Shown piece after piece: positions 27,401 through 37,427 of a DNA stretch of 64,000 nucleotides. The stretch is from Sulfuriflexus mobilis (GTDB taxonomy: Bacteria > Pseudomonadota > Gammaproteobacteria > AKS1): assembly GCF_003967195.1 (NCBI RefSeq), contig NZ_AP018725.1, forward strand, positions 2,046,001 to 2,110,000. The letters are read 5' to 3'. The notes below the pieces were generated by a model. It saw only the letters and a list, made by a program, of their open reading frames with translations. It was not told where the DNA came from and did no database searches. Within the stretch, counting starts at the first letter, position 1, and the number at the start of each line of letters is the position of its first letter. The position numbers were made by a program, and so were the translations under genes.

Positions 27401-27471
27401 GTGATGAAGTGCCCAACAGGTCGGCGTGAACGTCCGATCGCGGCACTAGCCCCCCACTTGCAGAAATCCAT
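24469..27471 (-). CDS. TIG/IPT-repeat surface protein
   Basis: 1000 residues. The start MDFCKWGASAAIGR has AAGGAAG 4-10 bp upstream and leads into a signal segment (FITFCLIVGFWLVLNSASA); a longer frame would need a TTG. At least seven TIG-like units follow, recognisable from repeats such as ITPAIIRIGPAVAMTVVGTDL, SISPKSIGMGGGVQVLTLAGTGL and SPSSQPIGASFTLTLSGQGF, plus one Big-like domain (TNIATISPTSITIPAGSTVAS). The mature N-terminus has YTGFQYDESGNLISIE, a YD-repeat-like motif echoing the giant protein downstream. First gene of the three-protein surface module. Confidence 0.75.
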   Translation of the reverse strand: MDFCKWGASAAIGRSRRPVGHFITFCLIVGFWLVLNSASAVTSRNYTGFQYDESGNLISIESEVSNQPPQISSITPAIIRIGPAVAMTVVGTDLRGVTVTPDNSDILIQNVTSSSTEVGFNLVATNATTLGVHQLTFSTPLGDATASITVQPRLPVLFVSPSPLATSVNSGATALDIRLSSADIADHTISFSVTNTNIATISPTSITIPAGSTVASVSVEVQPLSIGNSGVLISSATLGNSSVPVFVTEPFIAPIGENAFFSSILGVTLTPAPEPPELLPRGPIISELAVVNPVAEEPDTSNIGPVASTPLGINIGNALLSISPKSIGMGGGVQVLTLAGTGLDAVTEVNISPADGISIGAYAPATDGKSATLAISVVEGALTGLRQLTLAIAGEAIPAVSPESDRFLITDVIPEIISIDPIVVVRGTTSVLVTVRGRQLHDVEALNITPASGMISATPQVNAEGTMVTARISIPEDVPLGPRLVSVTTPAGSSASTLSAANTLTIVNAPGQDITPLSSLALGVVKEDNQSSPSVTLGPITSNTLGVAFGAVVTGLSPSSQPIGASFTLTLSGQGFEAGDTVSFQPNTGLEAGAATIAADGKDITLPVSIAADAPQLVRSVQVLRNGLPLPASSASASQFLVTGLIPVLESVSPLHIVIGASPAQLSLRGRFFDDAQQVRILPAEGISTSAPAVSADGTSLVVNVSAVAGSAAGTRMLVVDTPAGSSSSVSTSANSVMLVNQVLNVVTPITANNLGVVIEEQPPTTPTVDRDAVSDLLGVVIEQAVTPATRPLDARTPILGVAKGSFARQVQPSAAAIGSSLDLNVTGEGLDLVTGVSFVPPEGITQTAAFTISPDGKLLTLPITVAVDAAITSRAVVLATASGNLVFSEASANQFRLSDGTPEVISISPIQELQGQTLNLLVRGVSLENAIAVTATPSTGISFSTNPVSNAAGTEVTVQMNLASDAPIGPRLITVVTPGGNTSADLSPANTFTVLGGSP

Positions 27472-27609
27472 TCTCTTCCTTGTGTTATATGCGCCCAATT
27501 CTATGAGCGCTTTTTTTATTCCATACTTGCTATGCAAAACATGAATGTTTCGATAGCCACCCTTACCCTGTGAATATCCTCACATAAAGCAATCATTCTG
27601 GTCAAGCGC

Positions 27610-27897
27610 ATGCGGAATTTTATTATGACGGTTAAATATCAAGATATATTAAATGAAATTAATGCATTACAGGACAACTTTGATTTTATCTGTAAAGTCT
27701 TATGGGAAAATATTTACCGCATACCCATGTCACCGACCCATTCAAAATGGCTCGCACATCTAATTCATGAATGCATAGTAATACAAGAATTAATGAATCA
27801 TCCATGCAGAGACCCGCTGGATAGTGAAGCACATTATTGGCAACTAAGGTTTGGCGAGTTATTCATTATGCAAATTTTTTACATAATGATTTTATAA
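27610..27897 (+). CDS. hypothetical small protein
   Basis: 95 residues (or 90 from the ATG at 27625), AT-rich, with helical-looking text (YQDILNEINALQDNFDFICKVLW, KWLAHLIHECIVIQELMNH). No good ribosome-binding site precedes either ATG, and no family was recognised. It is the only plus-strand gene candidate in the island and ends 6 bp before the right 104-bp repeat. It could be a cargo remnant or a spurious frame. Confidence 0.4.
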   Translation: MRNFIMTVKYQDILNEINALQDNFDFICKVLWENIYRIPMSPTHSKWLAHLIHECIVIQELMNHPCRDPLDSEAHYWQLRFGELFIMQIFYIMIL

Positions 27898-27903
27898 GAT
27901 GGA

Positions 27904-29338
<1,435 letters not shown>

Positions 29339-29371
29339 TCACTCCAATCCTATCCACCCATGCGCGCGGCA

Positions 29372-30553
29372 TTAAACGGATACGACCTCCCATTGCCCGT
29401 TGTGTTGCTCAAGTTTTCGTGAACAACCCATCTCGCTTGCCCCACCCTGTTGTCCAGGCAGTTCGCAAACAACACGTTCACCCTGCGCGCGCAGGGCAGC
29501 AATCTTTTCTTGCAGCGCGGTATCGGTATTCACCGGCGCAAAGATCCTGTCAACAACTTCAGCCTGGTTATCGGTCAACAACACCAGTTGTTTCAGGTCA
29601 GTACTGAAACCGGTAGCCGGGCGCGCACGACCGAAGATGCGGCCGATGTCATCATAACGACCACCCCAGGCAATCGCCTGGCCGTGTCCCGGCAGGTAGG
29701 CGCTGAACATGACACCGGTGTGGTAATGATAGCCACGCAATTCGGCGAGGTCGAAAAACAGCGGCATGTTGGGTAGATAATTTTTCAGGCTGGTGGCGAT
29801 CTGCCTCAGGTCTTCGAGTGCGGCACGTACGGCCTCACTGGCCGGGGCCAGCACTTCGGCAGCCTCGTCGAGGACTTCATCCCCCCCGTTCAGATCAACC
29901 AGGGCACGCAACATCGTCGCCTGGGGTGCGTCCAGCGCCCACTCGTCAAAAAGGCCGTTGATCTCGGGCACGGCCTTGCGCTGCAGGGCATCGAATAACT
30001 GCGCCTCCTGCTGTGCATCCAGGCCGGCCTGCTGAACCAGGCCACGGAAGATACCGACATGCGCCAGGTCCAGGTGTACAGCCTTAATGCCGGTCTTTTC
30101 CAGTGTCGCCAGCATCAGACGAATGACCTCGATATCACTCTCGACCGTATCGGAGCCGTACAACTCGGCACCACACTGTAAGGGGCTGCGGCCACCGGCA
30201 AAACCGTCCGGGCGCGTATGCAATACTGTACCCAGATAACAGAGGCGGCTCGGGGTATCACGGCCCAGTTGGCGCGCATCGATACGCGCGACCTGCGGGG
30301 TCATGTCGGCACGAATACCCATGAGGCGACCACTGATCTGGTCGGTGAGTGTAAAGGTTTGTAATTTGAGGTCGTTGCCGGTGCCGGTCAGCAGGGACTC
30401 GAGATAATCGATAAGTGGTGGCACAACCAGTTCATAGCCCCAGCTGTGCAATTGGTCGATAAGTTCGCGGCGCAGGCGCTCAAGCCTTTCTGCCTGGGGG
30501 GGCAGCAGCTCTTCTATACCTTCCGGTAACAACCATGCGTCATTCGTGCTCAT
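29372..30553 (-). CDS. hisZ: ATP phosphoribosyltransferase regulatory subunit HisZ
   Basis: Class II aminoacyl-tRNA-synthetase-like protein that pairs with the short form of HisG in the first step of histidine synthesis. 393 residues. It has LLPPQAERLERLRRELIDQLHSWGYELVVPPLIDYLESL, MGIRADMTPQVARIDA (motif 2-like) and AWGGRYDDIGRIFGRARPATGFS (motif 3-like). Catalytic tRNA-charging residues of true HisRS are not kept. Between yjeT and purA, a position common in gammaproteobacteria lacking long-form HisG. Confidence 0.93.
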   Translation of the reverse strand: MSTNDAWLLPEGIEELLPPQAERLERLRRELIDQLHSWGYELVVPPLIDYLESLLTGTGNDLKLQTFTLTDQISGRLMGIRADMTPQVARIDARQLGRDTPSRLCYLGTVLHTRPDGFAGGRSPLQCGAELYGSDTVESDIEVIRLMLATLEKTGIKAVHLDLAHVGIFRGLVQQAGLDAQQEAQLFDALQRKAVPEINGLFDEWALDAPQATMLRALVDLNGGDEVLDEAAEVLAPASEAVRAALEDLRQIATSLKNYLPNMPLFFDLAELRGYHYHTGVMFSAYLPGHGQAIAWGGRYDDIGRIFGRARPATGFSTDLKQLVLLTDNQAEVVDRIFAPVNTDTALQEKIAALRAQGERVVCELPGQQGGASEMGCSRKLEQHNGQWEVVSV

Positions 30554-30609
30554 CTTGTTTCATGACCCGCGTTTGCGGCCTTCCCCACGTTATTTTGTTG
30601 TCACACACG

Positions 30610-30795
30610 TCAGCGCAGCAGGTATAACAGGGCGAGGCCCACCAACATGCTGCTCAATCCAGCGATACGCAGTGATTTATCGTCCATTTCAGCCATTTTA
30701 CGCTGTAATTCGCGCATTGCGGCCGGGTTCAGGAAGGGCAAAATGCCTTCTATCACCAACACCAGCGCCAGCGCGACGAGTAAATCATTCCACAT
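30610..30795 (-). CDS. yjeT: YjeT-like DUF2065 membrane protein
   Basis: 61 residues, two hydrophobic helices (LLVALALVLVIEGILPFL and GLSSMLVGLALLYLL) separated by a charged loop (REL-QRKMAEMDDKSLRIAG). This matches the small inner-membrane DUF2065 proteins encoded downstream of hflC. The function is unknown; the conserved site between hflKC and purA suggests some relation to the HflKC complex. Confidence 0.88.
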   Translation of the reverse strand: MWNDLLVALALVLVIEGILPFLNPAAMRELQRKMAEMDDKSLRIAGLSSMLVGLALLYLLR

Positions 30796-30816
30796 TGTGC
30801 CATTCCGTCCTTACAC

Positions 30817-30861
30817 AAAAAAGCCGGGTGCTCGGCCATGTTCTGGCCTCATCTCACCCGG
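30817..30861 (-). terminator. rho-independent terminator after hflC
   Basis: On the minus strand CCGGGTG...CACCCGG encloses an inner GGCC/GGCC pair and is followed by C and six Ts. It lies between hflC and yjeT, so part of the transcription from hflX-hflK-hflC should end before yjeT-hisZ-purA. Confidence 0.7.
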
Positions 30862-30907
30862 TCTGATATCGCGTCGCGCAGTTTACCACTGCGCGCCCCG
30901 ATTTTCC

Positions 30908-31774
30908 CTATTTTTTGCCCTTCGGACTATTGAAATACTTGAAGAAATCCGCACCCGGCTCAATGACAAGGATGTCGTTCTTGCTCGCAAATGAGGCCTT
31001 ATAGGCATTCAGGCTGCGATACAGCGAGTAGAACTCCTTGTTCTTGTTGTAGGCCTTGGCATAAATCTCGGCAGCCTTGGCATCACCCTCACCACGCAGC
31101 GTCTGCGCGTCACGGTAGGCCTCGGCGAGGATCACCGTGTACTGACGATCCGCATCGGCACGCAGACGCTCACCCTCGGCTCGACCACGGGCGCGTAACT
31201 CTTTGGCAACACGGTCACGTTCGGCACGCATACGGTCATAGACCGAGCCACTGACATCTAGCGGCAGGTCGATACGCTTGATACGCACGTCGATCACATC
31301 GATGCCGTACTTCACGGCCTGGGTCTTGGTGTTGGCGGCAAGGATACTCATGATCTCGGCACGTTCACCGGACACCACTTCACGGATAGTGCGCTTACCA
31401 AACTCACTACGCAGCTGATCGTTGACGATCGGGAATAAGGCCGCATTGGCACGATTTGGATCGCCACCCATGGTGATGTAGTACGTCTTCAGGTCACCAA
31501 TGCGCCACTTCACAAAGGAATCGACGATAACGTTTTTCTTCTCTTTGGTCAGATAACGGGTCGGCTTGGCATCCAGGGTCTGGATGCGCGCATCGAACTT
31601 GCGAACGTTATTAATAAACGGCGTCTGCAAATACAGGCCTGGCTCGTAGTCGGTGCGGACAATCTCACCGAGCCGGAACTTGATGACCTTCTCACGCTCA
31701 TCAACGGTAAACACGGACAGTCCAACCAGTACGAAAGCCGCCACCAGGATCGCCCCTAGGAATTTAATATTCAT
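30908..31774 (-). CDS. hflC: FtsH regulator HflC (SPFH/band 7)
   Basis: Inner-membrane, periplasm-facing partner of HflK; together they surround and modulate the FtsH protease. 288 residues with an N-terminal anchor (FLGAILVAAFVLVGLSVF), the SPFH domain (FTVDEREKVIKFRLGEIVRTDYEPGLYLQTPFINNVRKFD) and a long coiled-coil-like helix rich in Arg/Glu/Ala (RAEGERLRADADRQYTVILAEA). Length is normal. Its ATG overlaps the hflK stop (TAATG). Confidence 0.95.
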   Translation of the reverse strand: MNIKFLGAILVAAFVLVGLSVFTVDEREKVIKFRLGEIVRTDYEPGLYLQTPFINNVRKFDARIQTLDAKPTRYLTKEKKNVIVDSFVKWRIGDLKTYYITMGGDPNRANAALFPIVNDQLRSEFGKRTIREVVSGERAEIMSILAANTKTQAVKYGIDVIDVRIKRIDLPLDVSGSVYDRMRAERDRVAKELRARGRAEGERLRADADRQYTVILAEAYRDAQTLRGEGDAKAAEIYAKAYNKNKEFYSLYRSLNAYKASFASKNDILVIEPGADFFKYFNSPKGKK

Positions 31775-32934
31775 TAGCGACCTCCTCGGCTGCGTGGGTC
31801 AATGACCGTGCGTGGAGCCTGCGGTACATCGGTGCTGTTGCTTGATGCTGACGAAAAGGTGTTTTGCTGACTCGTACCCTGACCTTGCTGACGCATGAGC
31901 TGATCCAATGGCAGGTACATGATGTTATTACCAGCCTTTGTGTCCGTCATGATCTTGGTGCTGTTACCTAGCACGGTTTCCATGGTCTCGATATACAAAC
32001 GCTCACGTGTCACTTCAGGGGCCTTTTCATACTCGATCAGCAGGTTGGCAAAGCGTGCCGCCTCACCGGTAGACGACTCGATGACCTTGCTGCGATAACC
32101 CTGTGCATCCAGTACCTCGCGCTGCGCGGCACCTACTGCCTTACCCAACAGGTCACGTGAATAGGCCTCGGCCTCGTTCTTGAAACGAACCTCATCCTCA
32201 CGTGCCTTCACGGCATCGGCAAAGGCGTTCTGTACCTGCTCGGGCGGCTGGGCGTCCTGCATGTTGAATTCAGTGACTTCCAGACCGGTACCGTAGTCAT
32301 CCAGGATTTGCTGCACCAGGTCGCGGGCCTGCACCGCCACGACATCACGACCCTCGGTGATGACGTAATCCATATTGGTCTTACCGACGATCTCACGCAC
32401 CGCCGTTTCCGTCGCATGCAACAGCGACTCTTCCGGGTTACGGACATTAAAGACATAATCACTGGCGTTCTTGATCTTGTACTGCACGCTGAACTCGATA
32501 TCGATGATGTTTTCATCACGGGTCAGCATCAACGACTCGGCCTGGGTCCCCCCCACGCTGAGCTTACGGATATTCTCCACATTAACGCGCACGAGCTTTT
32601 CAACCGGACGTGGCAGGCGCATGTTAAAGCCCGGCTGCAGGGTATCGACGTGCTTGCCGAAACGCAGTACGACGCCGCGCTCGGCAGGTTCGATGACATA
32701 ACTGGCGTCATACAGGAGCCACGCCGCCAGCACGAGGATGATGATGCTGAAGGTGCCACCCGGGCTGCTACTGGAGCGGCTACCGCTGCCACCGCCGCCA
32801 CCAAACAGGCCACCGACCTTGTCGCGCATCTTGCGGACGACTTCATCCAGGTCCGGTGGACCCTGGTCGCCTCGATTACCCCAAGGGTCGCGGCCGTTGC
32901 CGCCCCCAGAATTACCCGGTTCATTCCAGGCCAT
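31774..32934 (-). CDS. hflK: FtsH regulator HflK (SPFH/band 7)
   Basis: Partner of HflC. 386 residues. The N-terminal Gly/Asn-rich cytoplasmic segment (NEPGNSGGGNGRDPWGNRGD) and a poly-Gly stretch precede the membrane helix (IIILVLAAWLLYDASYVI, about 60-80). The SPFH domain follows (EPAERGVVLRFGKHVDTLQPGFNMRLP), then coiled coil and a Ser/Gln-rich C-terminus. Typical HflK architecture and length. Translationally coupled to hflC. Confidence 0.95.
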   Translation of the reverse strand: MAWNEPGNSGGGNGRDPWGNRGDQGPPDLDEVVRKMRDKVGGLFGGGGGSGSRSSSSPGGTFSIIILVLAAWLLYDASYVIEPAERGVVLRFGKHVDTLQPGFNMRLPRPVEKLVRVNVENIRKLSVGGTQAESLMLTRDENIIDIEFSVQYKIKNASDYVFNVRNPEESLLHATETAVREIVGKTNMDYVITEGRDVVAVQARDLVQQILDDYGTGLEVTEFNMQDAQPPEQVQNAFADAVKAREDEVRFKNEAEAYSRDLLGKAVGAAQREVLDAQGYRSKVIESSTGEAARFANLLIEYEKAPEVTRERLYIETMETVLGNSTKIMTDTKAGNNIMYLPLDQLMRQQGQGTSQQNTFSSASSNSTDVPQAPRTVIDPRSRGGR

Positions 32935-33029
32935 GAGCTACTCCAAATATGTTGGTTTTTATAAATTAAACACGAATGAGGGATTGTAGGGGCAGGCCTG
33001 ACGCATCGCAACCGCTGGCGCAAAGCCTT

Positions 33030-34238
33030 TCAGGCAATCCGCACATCCTCTTCGTCTATTTCTGTTTCAGGTTCAATAAAATCAGTATGTTCGCTGCCAA
33101 ATTCATTACTGCCCATATCATCAGCGCCGCGCGCCAGCGTCCCCGCCGTATCAAAACAAAGCTCATGCAGTACCGCACGTAGCTCATCAAGCCCCGCACC
33201 ACTAACCGCCGAGACCCAGACCCGGCGGACCCGGCCCTGGGCATCGCGGTCGACACGCGGCACGGCACCCTCGATGAGGTCGATCTTGTTAAAGACCTGG
33301 ATCTGTGGCACGTCCTCGGCACCGATCTCCTCGAGCACGAGGTTGACCTGCTCCATATTCTCTTCGCGCCGCTCACTGCTGGCATCGACCACGTGCAGCA
33401 ACAGGCTCGCCTCGCGGGTTTCCTCGAGGGTTGACTGGAAGGCCGCCACCAGGTCATGCGGCAGGTGGCGGATAAAACCGACCGTATCCGCCAGCACGAT
33501 ATGTTCACCGATACCGATATCAACCCGACGCAGGGTCGGGTCGAGCGTGGCGAAGAGTTTATCCTCGGCATAGACATCGGCCCCGGAGAGCCGGTTAAAC
33601 AGTGTCGACTTGCCGGCGTTGGTATAACCGACCAGCGAGACGGTAATTGCGTCCTGGCGACGGCGATGACGACGACCCTGGTCGCGTTGCTTGTGGACCT
33701 TTACCAGACGCTTGCGAATATTCTTGATGCGGTTACCTATCAAACGACGGTCCGATTCAAGCTGGGTTTCACCCGGACCACGCAGACCGATGCCGCCCTT
33801 CTGGCGTTCAAGGTGGGTCCAGCCTCGCACGAGGCGGGTCGAGAGGTGTTTTAACTGTGCCAGTTCGACCTGTAGCTTGCCTTCATGCGAATGGGCGCGC
33901 TGGGCAAAGATATCGAGGATCAGACCGGTACGGTCCAGCACCCGGCACTCAAGTAATTGTTCCAGGTTACGTTCCTGTGCCGGACTCAGGGCGTGGTTAA
34001 ACAGGACGATCTCCGCCTCCATGCTTTTCACCACGTCACGGATCTCTTCAGCCTTGCCGCTGCCGACAAAGTAACGCGGATGCGGGGAACGACGACTGCC
34101 CGTGACAACCTCTACCGGTATGGCGCCGGCAGAAGCCGCCAGCTCACGGAACTCATCGAGTTCTTCGCGATTGTCATCCTGGGGGAAATCGAGGTGAACC
34201 AGTACGGCACGCTCACCGCTACGGGGGCGGTCAAACAA
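33030..34238 (-). CDS. hflX: ribosome-associated GTPase HflX (TTG start)
   Basis: GTPase that splits or rescues stalled ribosomes. 402 residues. The HflX N-terminal domain (SRRSPHPRYFVGSGKAEEI, LFNHALSPAQERNLE, KLQVELAQLKHLSTRLVRGW) is followed by the G domain: GYTNAGKSTLFN (G1), DTVGFI (G3), NKID (G4). The conserved MFDRP N-terminus requires the TTG at 34238, because an in-frame TGA stands 18 bp upstream and no ATG/GTG fits; GGGGG lies 5 bp before it. It follows hfq by 65 bp. Confidence 0.95.
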   Translation of the reverse strand: MFDRPRSGERAVLVHLDFPQDDNREELDEFRELAASAGAIPVEVVTGSRRSPHPRYFVGSGKAEEIRDVVKSMEAEIVLFNHALSPAQERNLEQLLECRVLDRTGLILDIFAQRAHSHEGKLQVELAQLKHLSTRLVRGWTHLERQKGGIGLRGPGETQLESDRRLIGNRIKNIRKRLVKVHKQRDQGRRHRRRQDAITVSLVGYTNAGKSTLFNRLSGADVYAEDKLFATLDPTLRRVDIGIGEHIVLADTVGFIRHLPHDLVAAFQSTLEETREASLLLHVVDASSERREENMEQVNLVLEEIGAEDVPQIQVFNKIDLIEGAVPRVDRDAQGRVRRVWVSAVSGAGLDELRAVLHELCFDTAGTLARGADDMGSNEFGSEHTDFIEPETEIDEEDVRIA

Positions 34239-34303
34239 TGCTGCCCCCGGCGGTCAACGACCCAAGTTTATCATCGGTGGAAAAAGGGATCACTTATGGC
34301 CCA

Positions 34304-34591
34304 TTACTTATTACCCGGACCGGCGCTATCGTCTTCTTTGTCTTTTTCTTTTTCTTTTTCACTTTCACCTTCGCTACCCGGAATACGCACGTTACGCGCC
34401 GGCACGATAGTGGAAATAGCATGTTTGTAGACCATCTGGTTAACAGCATTTTTCAATAACACCACAAACTGGTCAAACGAATCGATCTGTCCCTGCAACT
34501 TGATTCCATTCACGAGGTAGATCGATACTGGCACACGTTCTTTGCGCAGTGCATTCAAAAACGGGTCCTGTAGCATTTGCCCTTTATTCAT
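34304..34591 (-). CDS. hfq: RNA chaperone Hfq
   Basis: Sm-like hexameric RNA chaperone mediating small-RNA/mRNA pairing. 95 residues. Sm1 and Sm2 motifs ([40 protein letters not shown]) are complete, with Gln8, Asp9, Lys56 and His57 equivalents. The C-terminal tail is short and made of acidic/basic repeats ([15 protein letters not shown]), unlike the long Escherichia tail. AAGGAG is 8 bp before the ATG. Usual miaA-hfq-hflX order. Confidence 0.97.
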   Translation of the reverse strand: MNKGQMLQDPFLNALRKERVPVSIYLVNGIKLQGQIDSFDQFVVLLKNAVNQMVYKHAISTIVPARNVRIPGSEGESEKEKEKDKEDDSAGPGNK

Positions 34592-34747
34592 TTTCTATTC
34601 TCCTTATTCTACTTATACGGGCCTTCATGGGCGCCAGGTCCGTTTGTCTCCCAGACCTCGAGCCAGGTAGTACCTCGTACGCAGAAATTTCACGCACAGA
34701 TGTAATGATACCAAAAACTTATGTCGCATTAACTCTAGTATTAGTGC

Positions 34748-35689
34748 TTATATTGGGCAGCCGTTAAGGCATTTCAAGACCGACTCCAATAATTTCTCCT
34801 CGCCGCTATCGAAGCCGTGTACATGGGTATCACTACGCAGCCAGGTCATTTGTCGCTTTGCCAGTTGCCGCGAGGCAATGATACCCCTTTCAACGGCCTC
34901 CTCACGGGAATATTCACCCTGAAGATACTGCCAAATTTGCCGGTAACCCACTGAACGCATTGAGGGCATATCCAGATTCAGGTCGCCACGGGCATACAGG
35001 GCCTCGACCTCCTCAATAAAACCCTGCTCGATCATCTGGTGAAAACGCAGCGCAATGCGTGCGCGTAATACCTCACGGTCACCAGGGGCAATGGCCAGCT
35101 TGCAGAGGCGATATGGCAGGGTTTCCCGCTCCTCGGCCGCGATCAGCGCGGTCAGGCTGTGACCCGTGAGCATATACACCTCCAGCGCACGCTGGATGCG
35201 TTGCGGGTCGTTGGGGTGAATCCGTGCCGCGGCAACGGGGTCCACCTCGGCCAGGCGCGCGTGCAGGCTCGCCCAGCCCTGCTCGGCGGCCTCTGCCTCA
35301 AGGCTCGCCCGCACCCCGGCATCGGCCGCAGGCAGGGGTGAGAGGCCATGTTCGAGTGCCCGGAAATACAGCATGGTGCCACCGACCAGCATCGGGATCC
35401 GACCGGCCTCGGTGATTTCGTGCATCTCGCGCAGGGCATCGTCGCGAAACTCGGCAGCGGAATAACTCTCGTTGGGCTCGCGGATATCGATCAAACGATG
35501 CGGTGCCACGCGCAGGGTCTCGGCATCGGGCTTGGCACTGCCGATATCCATGCCACGGTAGATCTGTCCGGAATCGACACCGATGATCTCCACCGGCAGG
35601 CGCCTGACCAACTCCACGGCCAGCGCGGTCTTGCCCGAGGCAGTCGGGCCCATTAAAAAAATGGCAGGGGGCAGTTCGGCGTGTTTCAT
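34748..35689 (-). CDS. miaA: tRNA dimethylallyltransferase
   Basis: Adds the dimethylallyl group to A37 of tRNAs reading UNN codons. 313 residues. P-loop [64 protein letters not shown] and the [15 protein letters not shown] motif are all present, as is the C-terminal [12 protein letters not shown]. It follows mutL with 4 bp between, so probably translated from the same message. Confidence 0.96.
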   Translation of the reverse strand: MKHAELPPAIFLMGPTASGKTALAVELVRRLPVEIIGVDSGQIYRGMDIGSAKPDAETLRVAPHRLIDIREPNESYSAAEFRDDALREMHEITEAGRIPMLVGGTMLYFRALEHGLSPLPAADAGVRASLEAEAAEQGWASLHARLAEVDPVAAARIHPNDPQRIQRALEVYMLTGHSLTALIAAEERETLPYRLCKLAIAPGDREVLRARIALRFHQMIEQGFIEEVEALYARGDLNLDMPSMRSVGYRQIWQYLQGEYSREEAVERGIIASRQLAKRQMTWLRSDTHVHGFDSGEEKLLESVLKCLNGCPI

Positions 35690-35693
35690 GCGG

Positions 35694-37370
35694 CTACGGC
35701 TTTAACCACTGTTCCAGGGTTTTTGCCTCCAGCACACGTGCCCAGGGCACGGTTGCCGGCAAGACATCGAGCATATTCAACTGCACACCCAACCACTCAC
35801 GCAAGGCCGGGACAGATTCCGGCAGCGGCGAGGTGATGGCCGCCGCCTCGGCAAGCCTTTGTAACACGGTCTGGTCATCGGCATGCAGGTGTGACAACAC
35901 CGCCTGCAACAAGGCCTCGGCCGGCGCGGTTTGTAATAGCATCGGTGCGGTGCGCAATAACAACGTGCCATCATCGACCTGGGTCAATTCAAAACCCAGG
36001 CGGCTCATGCGTTGCGAAGCGGACATCAATTGCTCGACCTGCCCGGCTTTTAGCATGATACGTTGTGGCAATAACAACGGTCGCGACTTGATCATGCCCG
36101 TATCCACGAGGGCCTGTTGCAGACGCTTGTTGTTCATCGCCGTTAACAGGCCCTGTGTATCCAGCAACCACAGCCTCTCCTCGTCCCGGCATAAGAGGAA
36201 TCGTCGATGCAATAACTGCAGGGGTTCACCAAAGGGCAAACGCCGTGAGTGGGTTTTATTCGCGGTGTCCGGCCGGGAACTCACCAGGTACAGGGCGTTA
36301 CGTTCCTGTACGACGGCGCCGCTGTTCACGGCAGCAACGGCATAGCCTGCCGCCCCCTCACCTTGCAGGCTGCGGTTGATGACACTGAACAGAAAATCAT
36401 GCAACAGACGCCCGTCGCGAAAACGGACCTCGTGTTTGGTCGGGTGCACGTTGACATCGACGCGCGAGGGTTCCAGGTCGATCTTCAAGATGTAGCTCGC
36501 ATAACGCCCCGCTGGCAAGTTATCGGCATAGGCCTGGCGGATGGCATGATTGACCAGGCGGTCGCGGATCATGCGCCCGTTGATATACACATACTGGTGA
36601 TCGGCCTGTGAACGGTGCAACGAGGCCGGGGCTACAAAACCCGTTATGTGAATGCCGTCACTCTGCCCTGAAACCGGCAAGGCCACCTCGATAAAACTCT
36701 GACCAAAGACCTGCCCAAGCCGGCGTTGATACGTGGCCTCGTCACTGGCTGCGGCCAGACGCAGGACCTGTCGTTCATTATGTCGCAGGGTGATGGCCAC
36801 GGCCGGGGCACCGAGGGCGATACGCTGTACCACATCCTGCACATGGTTGAACTCGGTCTTGGCCGCACGCATAAAACGTCGCCGTGCCGGGGCATTACAA
36901 AACAGCTCCTCGACGATGACACTGGTGCCGGGTGGGTGTGCCGCCGGTTTCACGTCGCTGTGCTGACCCTGCGCATCCACCTCGAGACAATGGCCCTGTT
37001 CGCTGCCGACCTGACGGCTGATCAGCTGCAGGCGCGAGACCGAGGCAATGCTTGGCAAGGCCTCGCCACGAAAACCGAGGCTGGCGATCTGCGCCAGTTC
37101 TTCAAGACTGAGTAATTTGCTGGTGGCATGGCGCGACAGGGCCAGCGGCAGGTCCTCGGCGTGAATGCCACAACCATTATCGACTATGCGGATACGGCGC
37201 AGGCCGCCCTGTTCGATCTCGATCTCGATCTGTGTGGCCCCGGCATCGAGGCTGTTTTCGAGTAACTCTTTTACCACCGAGGCCGGGCGTTCGACCACCT
37301 CGCCGGCAGCGATCTGGTTGGCAAGCTGAACCGATAACTGGTGGATACGTCGTTGGACAAAGGCTGGCAT
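35694..37370 (-). CDS. mutL: DNA mismatch repair protein MutL
   Basis: GHKL ATPase coordinating mismatch repair. 558 residues, slightly shorter than Escherichia MutL. N-terminal ATPase motifs: [40 protein letters not shown] and [12 protein letters not shown]; then the transducer domain ([33 protein letters not shown]). The C-terminal dimerisation domain lacks an evident DQHAxxE endonuclease motif, as in MutH-type systems. A short Ser/Ala-rich linker joins the two parts. Confidence 0.96.
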   Translation of the reverse strand: MPAFVQRRIHQLSVQLANQIAAGEVVERPASVVKELLENSLDAGATQIEIEIEQGGLRRIRIVDNGCGIHAEDLPLALSRHATSKLLSLEELAQIASLGFRGEALPSIASVSRLQLISRQVGSEQGHCLEVDAQGQHSDVKPAAHPPGTSVIVEELFCNAPARRRFMRAAKTEFNHVQDVVQRIALGAPAVAITLRHNERQVLRLAAASDEATYQRRLGQVFGQSFIEVALPVSGQSDGIHITGFVAPASLHRSQADHQYVYINGRMIRDRLVNHAIRQAYADNLPAGRYASYILKIDLEPSRVDVNVHPTKHEVRFRDGRLLHDFLFSVINRSLQGEGAAGYAVAAVNSGAVVQERNALYLVSSRPDTANKTHSRRLPFGEPLQLLHRRFLLCRDEERLWLLDTQGLLTAMNNKRLQQALVDTGMIKSRPLLLPQRIMLKAGQVEQLMSASQRMSRLGFELTQVDDGTLLLRTAPMLLQTAPAEALLQAVLSHLHADDQTVLQRLAEAAAITSPLPESVPALREWLGVQLNMLDVLPATVPWARVLEAKTLEQWLKP

Positions 37371-37427
37371 GTGCCTAGCTTAATGCAAAGTGCCCGTTAA
37401 CTATAGGCCCACGGCAGGGCCAGGGGG

